Below are positions 57,145-64,000 of a DNA stretch of 64,000 nt, one piece after another. The position numbers and the translations under genes were made by a program. Source of the stretch: Corynebacterium wankanglinii (GTDB lineage Bacteria; Actinomycetota; Actinomycetes; Mycobacteriales; Mycobacteriaceae); assembly GCA_014490595.1 (NCBI GenBank), contig CP061031.1:1860001-1924000 (forward strand), given 5' to 3'. The notes under the pieces are model-generated. The model did not search any database, was not told the origin of the DNA, and saw nothing but the letters and a program-made list of their open reading frames with translations. Positions within the stretch are counted from its first letter, which is position 1. Each line of letters starts with the position of its first letter.

Positions 57145-57540
57145 CTCTTCGCTCCACGGCTGGTTCACGAAGGCGTCGACAATCGCCAGCGCCTCCTCCT
57201 CCGTGTGCATGCGCCCGCCGATGCCGATGAGCTGGGCGTTGTTGTGCTCGCGCGCCAGCTTCGCGGTCTCCTCCGACCAGGCGAGTGCGCAGCGCGCGCC
57301 CTTGACCTTGTTCGCGGCGATCTGCTCGCCGTTGCCCGAGCCGCCGAGCACAATGCCCAGCGAGCCCGGATCCGCCACCACAGCCTCGGCGGCGGCGATG
57401 CAAAACGCCGGGTAGTCATCCAACGCGTCGTACTCGTGGGCGCCGCAGTCGGTCACCTCGTGGCCCTGCGCCTCGAGGTGGGCCTTGATCTGGTTCTTGC
57501 GCTCGAATCCGGCGTGGTCTGCTCCAAGGTAAATACGCAT
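57076..57540 (-). CDS. rpiB: Ribose-5-phosphate isomerase B
   Basis: 154 aa. MRIYLGADHAGFERKNQI, VLGGSGNGEQIAANKVKG and the EHNNAQLIGIGGRM motif are typical of RpiB of the actinobacterial/eukaryotic-parasite type. It interconverts ribose-5-phosphate and ribulose-5-phosphate. The position next to the DsbA-like gene and pepN is conserved with M. tuberculosis Rv2465c-Rv2467. The last 23 or so codons lie in a tandem duplication. Confidence 0.96.
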   Translation of the reverse strand: MRIYLGADHAGFERKNQIKAHLEAQGHEVTDCGAHEYDALDDYPAFCIAAAEAVVADPGSLGIVLGGSGNGEQIAANKVKGARCALAWSEETAKLAREHNNAQLIGIGGRMHTEEEALAIVDAFVNQPWSEEERHQRRIDILADYERTGVAPQP

Positions 57541-57545
57541 GGCGC

Positions 57546-58163
57546 CTACCGTACCTGTGGCATCTCAGTGCGAGTGCGCTTGAGTTCGAAGAAGTACGGG
57601 AACTCCGCCAGCCCCACCGCGTGGTCGAACAGCTCCCCGGCCTGCTCGCCCTCCGGCAGGCGGGTGATCACAGGGCCGAAGAACGCGGTGCCGTTGAGCG
57701 AGACCACCGGGGTGCCCACGTCGTCGCCCACTGCCTCGATGGCGGTGGCGTGGAAGCCGCGCAGCAAATCGTCCACGTCGGAGGTGTTGGCCACCTCGGC
57801 GAAGTGCTCCGGCAGCCCGACCTCGGCGAGCGCCTTCGCGATCACCTCGTCGTAGGCGCCGTACCCCTTCTTCATGCTCTCCCCGCCCGGGTGCACGAGC
57901 GTGCCCATGGCGGTGTAGAGCTCGTCTACCTTCTCGGGAGCTTCCTCCTTCACCTTGGCGAACACGCGCGCCGGGCCCCAGTTGGCCTCCATCATCGCCG
58001 CGTAGTCCTCGGGGATGTCGCGGCCGTCGTTGAGCACGGCGAGCGACATGGGCACCCACTCGATTTCGATGTCTCGGACCTTTTCCACTTCCTTCATCCA
58101 GCGGGAGGTCTGCCACGCGAACGGGCAGGATACGTCGAACCAAAACTTCACTTGTTGCGTCAT
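57546..58163 (-). CDS. DsbA-family oxidoreductase, Rv2466c-like
   Basis: 205 aa (MTQQVKFWFDVSCPFAWQTS). Thioredoxin-like fold with helical insertion, matching mycothiol-dependent nitroreductase Rv2466c by synteny with rpiB and pepN. The active site reads CPFA, so the second cysteine of the usual CPWC is absent and only a monothiol mechanism is possible. There is no signal peptide, so it is cytoplasmic. It is divergent from pepN with a short gap. Confidence 0.85.
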   Translation of the reverse strand: MTQQVKFWFDVSCPFAWQTSRWMKEVEKVRDIEIEWVPMSLAVLNDGRDIPEDYAAMMEANWGPARVFAKVKEEAPEKVDELYTAMGTLVHPGGESMKKGYGAYDEVIAKALAEVGLPEHFAEVANTSDVDDLLRGFHATAIEAVGDDVGTPVVSLNGTAFFGPVITRLPEGEQAGELFDHAVGLAEFPYFFELKRTRTEMPQVR

Positions 58164-58183
58164 GGGGCCCACGATAGCGCGTG

Positions 58184-58189
58184 TAGGCT
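58184..58189 (+). promoter_or_regulatory. Putative pepN -10 hexamer, leaderless
   Basis: TAGGCT seven bases before the ATG at 58197, with no Shine-Dalgarno sequence between. A clear -35 was not found. Confidence 0.45.
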
Positions 58190-58196
58190 GCGGCAA

Positions 58197-60614
58197 ATGA
58201 AGACCAATCTGACACGCTCCGACGCGCAGGCGCGCGCAGCACTGATATCCAACGTCCGCTACGACATCGCCGTGGACATCACCGGTGCAGACGAGTTCAC
58301 CACGGTGAGCACCGTCCAGTTCGATTCGAAAGCGGGCAGCACGCACTTCGACCTGGTGGCGGCGGGCTTCGAGGCCACGCTCGATGGCGAGGAGACGGGC
58401 CGCGAGCTGAAGCTTGACGACGGCGCGCACACCCTGGTGGTCACCTCCCACGACGCGTACAACCGCACCGGCGAGGGCCTGCACAAGTTCACCGACCCGG
58501 TGGATAACAAGGATTACCTGTACACCCAATTCGAGCCCGCGATGGCGATGAAGGTGTTCGCCGGCTTCGACCAGCCGGATTTGAAGGCCACCTACACCGT
58601 GCGCGTGACGGCGCCGGAGCGCTACACCGTGATCCTCAACGAGGCGGCCGAGCGCAGGGACAACGGCGACGGCACCGCCACCTGGACCACCACGATCGAC
58701 TACCCGCTGTCGACCTACCTCATTGCGATCTGCGCCGGCGAGTTCGAGCGCGTCTCCGACGTTTACCGTTGCACCGACGAAGGAGGTGCAACGCGGGTCA
58801 TCGAGCTGGGTCTCTACGCCCGCGCGAGCCTGATCCCCCACCTGGACGCGGAGCGGATCTTCCGCCAGACCAAGGAGGGCTTCGACTTCTACCACGCCAA
58901 CTTCGGCCGCACCTACCCCTTCGGCGACAAGTACGACCAGGTGTTCTGCCCGGAGTACAACATGGGCGCGATGGAGCACGTGGGCTGCGTGACGTACCGC
59001 GACGAGTACATCTTCACCTCCGAGCCCACCCCGTACCGCCTGGAGCGCCGCAACGACACCATCCTGCACGAGATGGCGCACATGTGGTTCGGCGATTTGG
59101 TCACCATGCAGTGGTGGGATGACCTGTGGCTCAACGAGTCGTTCGCCACCTGGTCTGCCGCCACCGCGCAGACCGCGATCGGCGAGTACGCGGACGCGTG
59201 GACCACGTTCGCGTCCGTGGAGAAGGCGTGGGCGTACCAGCAGGACCAGCTGCCGTCGACGCACCCGATCGCCGCGGACGCGCCGGACATCGAAACGGCG
59301 GAGCAGAACTTCGACGGCATCACCTACGCCAAGGGGGCGAGCGTGCTCAAGCAGCTGCAGGCGTACGTGGGCTACGAGGAGTTCTTCGCGGGCGTGCGCA
59401 CCCACTTCGACAACCACGCGTACGGCAACGCCACGTTCGCGGACTTGCTCGGCGCGCTTGAGCAGGCCTCCGGCCGCGACCTCGCGGACTGGGCGGAGCA
59501 GTGGCTGCGCACCACAGGCCCGTCCACGCTGCGCCCGGAGATCGGCGAAACCTTCGCGGTGCTGCAGGAGGATCCGCGCCCCCACCGCGTGCGCGTGGGG
59601 CTATACAAGCTTGCCGACGGGCCGGCCGGCTCCGCCGTCCAGCGAACCCACCAGGTCGAGACCGACATCGACGGCGAACGCACCGAGATCCCCGAGCTCG
59701 CGGGCGTCGAGCACGACCTGGCCATCGTCAACGACGACGATCTCACCTACGCGAAGATGCGCCTGACACCCGAGCACCAGCAGTTCGCCCTCGAGCACCT
59801 CGGCGAGATCGAGGATTCGCTGGCGCGCACGCTTATCTGGTCCTCGTTGTGGGAGTCCGTGCGCGACGGCGAGCTGGCCGCCCGCGAATTTGTCCGCCTC
59901 GTGGCGCGCGAAGCCGCCCGCGAGACGCACCCGAGCGTGCAGGAGCGCCTGCTCGCCCAAGCCACGCAGGCCGTGCGCCAGTACGTCGACCCGGCCTGGC
60001 AGGGCGAGGGCATGGACCTGCTCAACTCCGCCTTCCGCGGCGCGGAGCCGGCGGCCATCTTCGACCGGGCGCTGGCCCGCCTCACCCCCACCGAGGACAC
60101 CGTCGCCTACTTCAAGGACCTGTTGGAGCGCTCCGACAATCAGGAGGTGCGCTGGCTCGCGCTGACCACCCTCATCGCCGCTGGCGCGCTGCCGCTGTCC
60201 GCGGCAGACGAGGAGCAGGACAACACCTCGGAGGGTGCCATTTCGAGGTTGCGCGCGAAAGCTGTCGTCGATAAGCGGTGGGCTTGGGACACGCTGGTCA
60301 ACGAGGATCTGACCAACCTCGAAGCCCGCTACCTCATGGACGGGCTGACGTTTACTTACGACGGCCTCGAGGGACTCACCGACGAGTACTTCCGCGCCGC
60401 GCCCGCGCTGTGGGACCGCCTGACCAACGAGATGGCGCAGCGCACCCTCGAGGGCATGTACCCGAGGTGGGATGTGACCGCAGGTGCCGTCGACAAGGCG
60501 AATGAGCTTCTGCTTAGCGACGCCCCTGCCGGCCTCAAGCGCGTCGTCGCCGAGGGCCAGGACCGCATCGCCCGCGCGGTGCGCAACCGGGAGGTCGACG
60601 CCACGGCAAACTAG
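58197..60614 (+). CDS. pepN: Aminopeptidase N (M1 family)
   Basis: 805 aa from the ATG at 58197. The zinc site HEMAHMWFGDLVTMQWW plus the downstream WLNESFATW glutamate is complete. The exopeptidase motif reads GAMEH instead of the common GAMEN. The C-terminal ERAP1-like domain is present. It removes N-terminal residues from peptides in the cytoplasm. Its stop overlaps the converging metB stop. Confidence 0.95.
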   Translation: MKTNLTRSDAQARAALISNVRYDIAVDITGADEFTTVSTVQFDSKAGSTHFDLVAAGFEATLDGEETGRELKLDDGAHTLVVTSHDAYNRTGEGLHKFTDPVDNKDYLYTQFEPAMAMKVFAGFDQPDLKATYTVRVTAPERYTVILNEAAERRDNGDGTATWTTTIDYPLSTYLIAICAGEFERVSDVYRCTDEGGATRVIELGLYARASLIPHLDAERIFRQTKEGFDFYHANFGRTYPFGDKYDQVFCPEYNMGAMEHVGCVTYRDEYIFTSEPTPYRLERRNDTILHEMAHMWFGDLVTMQWWDDLWLNESFATWSAATAQTAIGEYADAWTTFASVEKAWAYQQDQLPSTHPIAADAPDIETAEQNFDGITYAKGASVLKQLQAYVGYEEFFAGVRTHFDNHAYGNATFADLLGALEQASGRDLADWAEQWLRTTGPSTLRPEIGETFAVLQEDPRPHRVRVGLYKLADGPAGSAVQRTHQVETDIDGERTEIPELAGVEHDLAIVNDDDLTYAKMRLTPEHQQFALEHLGEIEDSLARTLIWSSLWESVRDGELAAREFVRLVAREAARETHPSVQERLLAQATQAVRQYVDPAWQGEGMDLLNSAFRGAEPAAIFDRALARLTPTEDTVAYFKDLLERSDNQEVRWLALTTLIAAGALPLSAADEEQDNTSEGAISRLRAKAVVDKRWAWDTLVNEDLTNLEARYLMDGLTFTYDGLEGLTDEYFRAAPALWDRLTNEMAQRTLEGMYPRWDVTAGAVDKANELLLSDAPAGLKRVVAEGQDRIARAVRNREVDATAN

Positions 60615-61752
60615 AGTTTCGCCAGCGCCTGCTCGAGGTCGGCGATCAAGTCAGCCTCCTCCTCAATGCCCACGGAGATGCGCACGAGCTCGCCCGGCAC
60701 CTCGAGAGCGGAGCCCGCGACGGACACGTGGGTCATGGTGGCGGGGTGCTCAACCAGGCTCTCCACGCCGCCGAGGGATTCCGCCAGGCAGAACAGTGTG
60801 GTGGACTTACAGAATGCCTTAGCCTGCTCGGTGGTCTGGAACAGCACGGAGACCATGCCGCCGAAGGGGTCATCTGCTTCTTGGCGGTCTCATGCCCCGG
60901 GTGGGACTCCAAGCCCGGGTAGCACACGCGCGCGACCTGCGGTTGGGCGTCCAGGAACGCTGCCACGGCCTCGGCGTTGTCGCAGTGCTTGTCCATGCGC
61001 ACGGCGAGCGTTTTCAGGCCGCGGCCGGTGAGGTAGGTGTCGAACGGCGAGGGGTTCGCGCCCACCCAGCCGAAGAAGAAGCGCAGCTGCTCGTGGAAGC
61101 CGGGCACGCGCGCGTCGTCGCCGCAGACGATGCCGCCGACGACATCCGAGTGGCCGCCGATGTACTTCGTGGTGGAGTGCACCACTACGTCCGCCCCCAG
61201 GTCGAAGGGCTTTTGCAGGTACGGGGAGGCGAAGGTGTTGTCCACCACCAGCGTGGCCTGCTGCTTCACCCCGGCGATCGCTTCGATGTCCACGATGTCC
61301 AGCATCGGGTTCGTCGGTGTCTCCACCCAGATGACCTTGGTGTTGTCTTGCACCGCCGCGGCGACCTCGTCCGGGTTGGTCATGTCTACCACGGTGTTTT
61401 CCACGCCCCACTGGGTAAATACCTGCTGGATCAGGCGGTAGGTGCCGCCGTAGGCGTCGTTGGACACCACGATGTGGTCGCCGGGTTTGAGCAGGACGCG
61501 CAGGATAACGTCGATAGCCGCCATGCCCGAGGAGTACGCCACGGCGTACTCGGCGCCCTCGAGCGCTGCCACCGCCTTCTCCAGCGCGGTCACGGTGGGG
61601 TTCCCCACGCGGGTGTACTCGTAGCCGCCGCGCAGCTGCGCCAACCCGTCCTGGGCGAAGGTGGTGGAGGCGTAGATCGGCGTGTTGATCGGCCCGTAGA
61701 GGCTATCGGGGTCGTATCCGGCATGGATGGCGTCGGTGGCAAATCCAGTCAT
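60611..61752 (-). pseudogene. metB: Cystathionine gamma-synthase, one frameshift
   Basis: About 380 aa if intact. Starts MTGFATDAIHAGYDPDSLYG; the PLP lysine is in HSTTKYIGGHSDVVGG, and the substrate regions YSSGMAAIDVIL and VETPTNPMLDIVD are intact. The frame breaks near 60866-60869 (four G on the plus strand); one more base gives the expected QMTPFGGMVSVLF. The C-terminus ADLIADLEQALAKL is complete. It condenses O-acetylhomoserine or O-succinylhomoserine with cysteine in methionine synthesis. Confidence 0.88.
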
Positions 61753-61760
61753 GCCCCCAG

Positions 61761-61780
61761 ACAGTAGACCAAGCTGTCCA
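61761..61780. promoter_or_regulatory. Candidate McbR operator and metB -10
   Basis: TAGAC-N6-GTCCA (61765-61780) matches nine of ten fixed positions of the McbR motif (TAGAC-N6-GTCTA). It overlaps TACTGT (61766-61761, minus strand), a likely -10 for metB, where McbR would repress. In C. glutamicum McbR controls metB. Confidence 0.6.
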
Positions 61781-61802
61781 TTCAGCGCGCATTTTTATGC
61801 AC

Positions 61803-61808
61803 TAGACT
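61803..61808 (+). promoter_or_regulatory. Putative -10 of the MscS gene
   Basis: TAGACT, nine bases before the ATG at 61818; the leader would be absent or only a few bases long. Confidence 0.4.
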
Positions 61809-61817
61809 CGTGCTCCG

Positions 61818-62774
61818 ATGAATGCTCAAACCACACAAAAAGACACGACCGAGAAGGTCGATGAAGCCGTCACCGGTGTGACCAACTGGTGGAACAACCC
61901 TGACACGCATGAAATGTTCATCGAGCGCCCGTTGAAGATTCTGCTGATCCTCGTGGTCGCGCTGATCTTAAGTTGGCTGGCGCGCGGCATCATCCGCCGA
62001 GCTACCCGCCACGGCATCGAGCGCACTCCACTGCTCTCCACGGCGGCGGAGGACACCCCGCAATACCGCGCGCAGGAGGCTCGCCGCCAGCAGCGCATGA
62101 AGACCCTGGGCAACGTCGGCCGCTCCGTGGCCGCGATTGTGATCTGGACGTGGGCGGCGCTCGCCGTGCTGGACCAGCTCGGTGTGAACGTGGCCCCGCT
62201 CATCGCGTCGGCCGGTGTGGTCGGCGTGGCCATCGGTTTCGGCGCCCAGTCGCTGGTGAAGGACTTCTTCTCCGGCATGTTCATCCTCATTGAGAACCAG
62301 TTCGGCGTGGGCGACACCATCCAGGTCGGCGACGTCGTGGGCGACGTGGAGGAAATGTCGCTGCGCATCACCACCATCCGCGACATCGACGGCGCGCTGT
62401 GGCACGTCCGCAACGGCGACATCGACCTGGTGGGCAACCACTCCGCCCGCTTCTCCACGGCGCGGTTGCAGATCCCGGTGTCGCTCATGGCCAACCCGGA
62501 CAAGGTCTCGCGCGTCATCGAGGATGCCGCCACCGCTGCGTGCCAGGACCCGGAGGTCCGCGACCTTGTCATGGGCACCCCGCAGATGCTGGGCCCCAGC
62601 GAGTTCAACCCGACCTACGTGTCCTTCCGCCTGGCCGTGCAGACGATGCCGGGCGAGCAGTGGACCGTGGCCCGCCACATGAATCACCGCATCCTCGCCG
62701 CGCTGCACCAGGAGAACGTGGTGCTCACGCCGATGGATTCCGTGCTGGTACAGAACATGGAGAACAATGGATAA
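61818..62774 (+). CDS. Small-conductance mechanosensitive channel (MscS family)
   Basis: 318 aa. Two or three N-terminal membrane helices, then the pore-lining helix with its Gly/Ala pattern (ASAGVVGVAIGFGAQSLVKDF in part) and the MscS beta domain (FGVGDTIQVGDVVGDVEEM). It opens under membrane tension to release solutes. It lacks the long C-terminal extension of the C. glutamicum glutamate exporter. Its end overlaps glbO by 8 bp. Confidence 0.92.
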   Translation: MNAQTTQKDTTEKVDEAVTGVTNWWNNPDTHEMFIERPLKILLILVVALILSWLARGIIRRATRHGIERTPLLSTAAEDTPQYRAQEARRQQRMKTLGNVGRSVAAIVIWTWAALAVLDQLGVNVAPLIASAGVVGVAIGFGAQSLVKDFFSGMFILIENQFGVGDTIQVGDVVGDVEEMSLRITTIRDIDGALWHVRNGDIDLVGNHSARFSTARLQIPVSLMANPDKVSRVIEDAATAACQDPEVRDLVMGTPQMLGPSEFNPTYVSFRLAVQTMPGEQWTVARHMNHRILAALHQENVVLTPMDSVLVQNMENNG

Positions 62775-63168
62775 CGAGCACACGCTGTACGACGCCGTCG
62801 GTGGCGAGCCCTTCTTCCGCCGCCTCGTCGACGGGTTTTACACCCAAGTCAAACGCGACGACCTCATCGGCCCGATGTACCCGGACGACGACTGGGAGGG
62901 CGCGCAGAACCGCCTCCGCTGGTTCCTCGCCCAGTACTGGGGCGGGCCGCGCACCTACCAGGAGCAGCGCGGCAACCCGATGCTGCGGCGGCGCCACTTC
63001 CCCTTCCCCATCGGCGAGGCGGAGGCGGACCGCTGGTTGGAGCTCATGGGCAACTCCATGGAGCAGTTTTCTGACGACGAGCTGCCGCCCGCCTACCGCG
63101 CCCAGATGTGGAACCACATGCAGCGGGTTGCCTACATGATGATCAACCAGGGCCCGCGGGCTTACTAA
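62767..63168 (+). CDS. glbO: Group II truncated haemoglobin
   Basis: 133 aa. The proximal histidine is in LRRRHFPFPIG, and the B10/CD region FYTQVKRDDLIGPMYP and the G-helix WLELMGNSMEQF fit trHbO. It binds O2 or NO at the membrane or in the cytoplasm and may protect respiration. It overlaps the MscS gene and converges on the next gene. The location near pepN is conserved with mycobacteria. Confidence 0.93.
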   Translation: MDNEHTLYDAVGGEPFFRRLVDGFYTQVKRDDLIGPMYPDDDWEGAQNRLRWFLAQYWGGPRTYQEQRGNPMLRRRHFPFPIGEAEADRWLELMGNSMEQFSDDELPPAYRAQMWNHMQRVAYMMINQGPRAY

Positions 63169-63795
63169 CTAGAACAGCAGGTTCGGCCTGCTACTGCGGT
63201 AGACCGAGCCGAACGGCGCGTCCAGGCGCACCCAGCTGCCCGCGGTGGCCACGCGCAGGTGGCGGGGAATCTCCGCGGGGGCCTCGAAGCCGGGGATGAG
63301 GCCGAGCACGGTGCAGGCGAAAATCATCCGCATGGGGATCTCCACCGGCTGGTTGCTGTCCGCGTCGGCGGTGAGCACCACCCCGTCGAGCAGGGATCGC
63401 GGCGGGCCGGCCGGGCCGGAGAACTGCCGGGCGAGGTTGCGCCCCTCGCCCGCTAGGCGCCGCGCAACCCCGATGGGGATATCTTCGCGGGCGGTGAACC
63501 CGCTCGCGGGCGGCAGCGCACCCGGCCAGGCGGCGTCGCGGGCCGGGCCCACCTCGGTGCGGCCGTCGCGCAGCGCCTCCAACATGTCCTGAGCTGAGAC
63601 GGCGGCGCCGGGGTGGGTGGTGGAGCCCAAGGTACGTCGAGAAGCGATGGCGTCGAAGGGGGTGGTGACAAAGACGTCGAGCTGCCCCTCACCCACCTCC
63701 TGGATACGCGCGACGGCCTGGGTATCGAGCGCGAGGGCGCGCGTGAGCAGCGCGATCAGCCCGCGCGCACCCTCATCGATGTGAACTTCGACCAC
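63169..63795 (-). CDS. Conserved actinobacterial protein of unknown function
   Basis: 208 aa (MVEVHIDEGARGLIALLTRA). No transmembrane helices; an N-terminal helical part and a C-terminal beta-rich part (FGSVYRSSRPNLLF). The position between glbO and a thioesterase gene near pepN parallels uncharacterised Rv2468c. I do not recognise its fold. It abuts glbO, stop to stop, and follows directly after the thioesterase. Confidence 0.7.
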   Translation of the reverse strand: MVEVHIDEGARGLIALLTRALALDTQAVARIQEVGEGQLDVFVTTPFDAIASRRTLGSTTHPGAAVSAQDMLEALRDGRTEVGPARDAAWPGALPPASGFTAREDIPIGVARRLAGEGRNLARQFSGPAGPPRSLLDGVVLTADADSNQPVEIPMRMIFACTVLGLIPGFEAPAEIPRHLRVATAGSWVRLDAPFGSVYRSSRPNLLF

Positions 63796-64000
63796 TTAAT
63801 CCCCAGCAGTCTTGGAGAGGATGCCGATCTCTTTCTGCGTGATCTCGCGCGGAGAAGTCGTGGTGGTGTCCACCGTGACCTGCACGCAGTCGATGACGCA
63901 GCAGACCTTGCCCTGCGCATCCTTGATTTCCTGGCGGGTGGTGAACGACGTGTTGCCCACGTTGGCTACCTGCGTTTCCACCGTCACCTGCGTCGTGCTT
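63796..64000 (-). CDS. Acyl-CoA thioesterase (hotdog fold), 5' end outside window
   Basis: The last 67 or so residues of a 4HBT-type thioesterase: the beta-strands TQVTVETQVANVGNTSFT, VCCVIDCVQVTVD and the C-terminal ITQKEIGIL helix fit. It hydrolyses acyl-CoA thioesters. The frame is open to the window edge, so the start and active-site part lie beyond 64000. An internal GTG near 63987 would give too short a protein. Confidence 0.72.
   Translation of the reverse strand, partial: STTQVTVETQVANVGNTSFTTRQEIKDAQGKVCCVIDCVQVTVDTTTTSPREITQKEIGILSKTAGD

Overview
The window is high-GC (about 65%) actinobacterial chromosome and almost certainly comes from a Corynebacterium. Gene order matches the corynebacterial/mycobacterial backbone: comEC-comEA-degV-gpgP-rsfS-nadD; proA-dehydrogenase-proB-obg-rpmA-rplU-rne; ndk-DUF4233-folC-valS-mdh; clpX-clpP2-clpP1-tig; rpiB-DsbA-like-pepN-glbO. 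A cutinase-family secreted protein, candidate DtxR, McbR and ClgR sites, and a Rib/'YPDG' repeat surface protein with the corynebacterial C-terminal membrane anchor agree. I cannot name the species.

Layout. (1) 1-9040: the 3' part of a giant repeat adhesin. (2) 9077-16664, all on the minus strand: competence genes, DegV, a phosphatase, rsfS, nadD, a cutinase and proA. (3) 16734-17353: a VapBC-type toxin-antitoxin pair on the plus strand inside the proline block. (4) 17350-25868, mostly minus strand: dehydrogenase, proB, obg, rpmA, rplU and rne, interrupted by a plus-strand DUF222/HNH gene with two inverted DnaA boxes upstream. (5) 26052-36705: a TetR regulator, ndk, an acyl-CoA ligase, folC, valS, mdh, a second TetR and clpX. 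(6) 36835-41483: an esterase, a lipoprotein, clpP2-clpP1 and tig, with an 82-bp exact direct repeat between clpP1 and tig. (7) 41564-41851: tRNA-Pro and tRNA-Gly. (8) 41936-49511: a membrane protein, etfBA coupled to a cytochrome-b561-like protein, then an efeUOB iron-uptake operon under DtxR-like boxes. (9) 49518-56929: a compact, divergently transcribed, overlapping glycosyltransferase/WcbI cluster. (10) 57076-64000: rpiB, a DsbA-like oxidoreductase, pepN, metB, an MscS channel, glbO and a thioesterase.

Most accessory content is in the adhesin, the two insertions in the proline block, the redox/iron module (etfBA, b561, efeUOB) and the surface-glycan cluster. Overlapping stop/start codons (TAATG, ATGA) show tight translational coupling inside the last two. 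Several genes have a TANNNT -10 hexamer 6-9 nt before the start codon and no Shine-Dalgarno sequence, which suggests leaderless transcription.

Five otherwise well-conserved genes (the adhesin, etfB, efeU, a two-domain glycosyltransferase and metB) carry reading-frame breaks. Most fit a single missing base, three of them in a C/G run. Because etfB, efeU and metB look functional apart from these points, sequencing or assembly error is at least as likely as real gene decay. They are listed here as broken genes with the intact product described.
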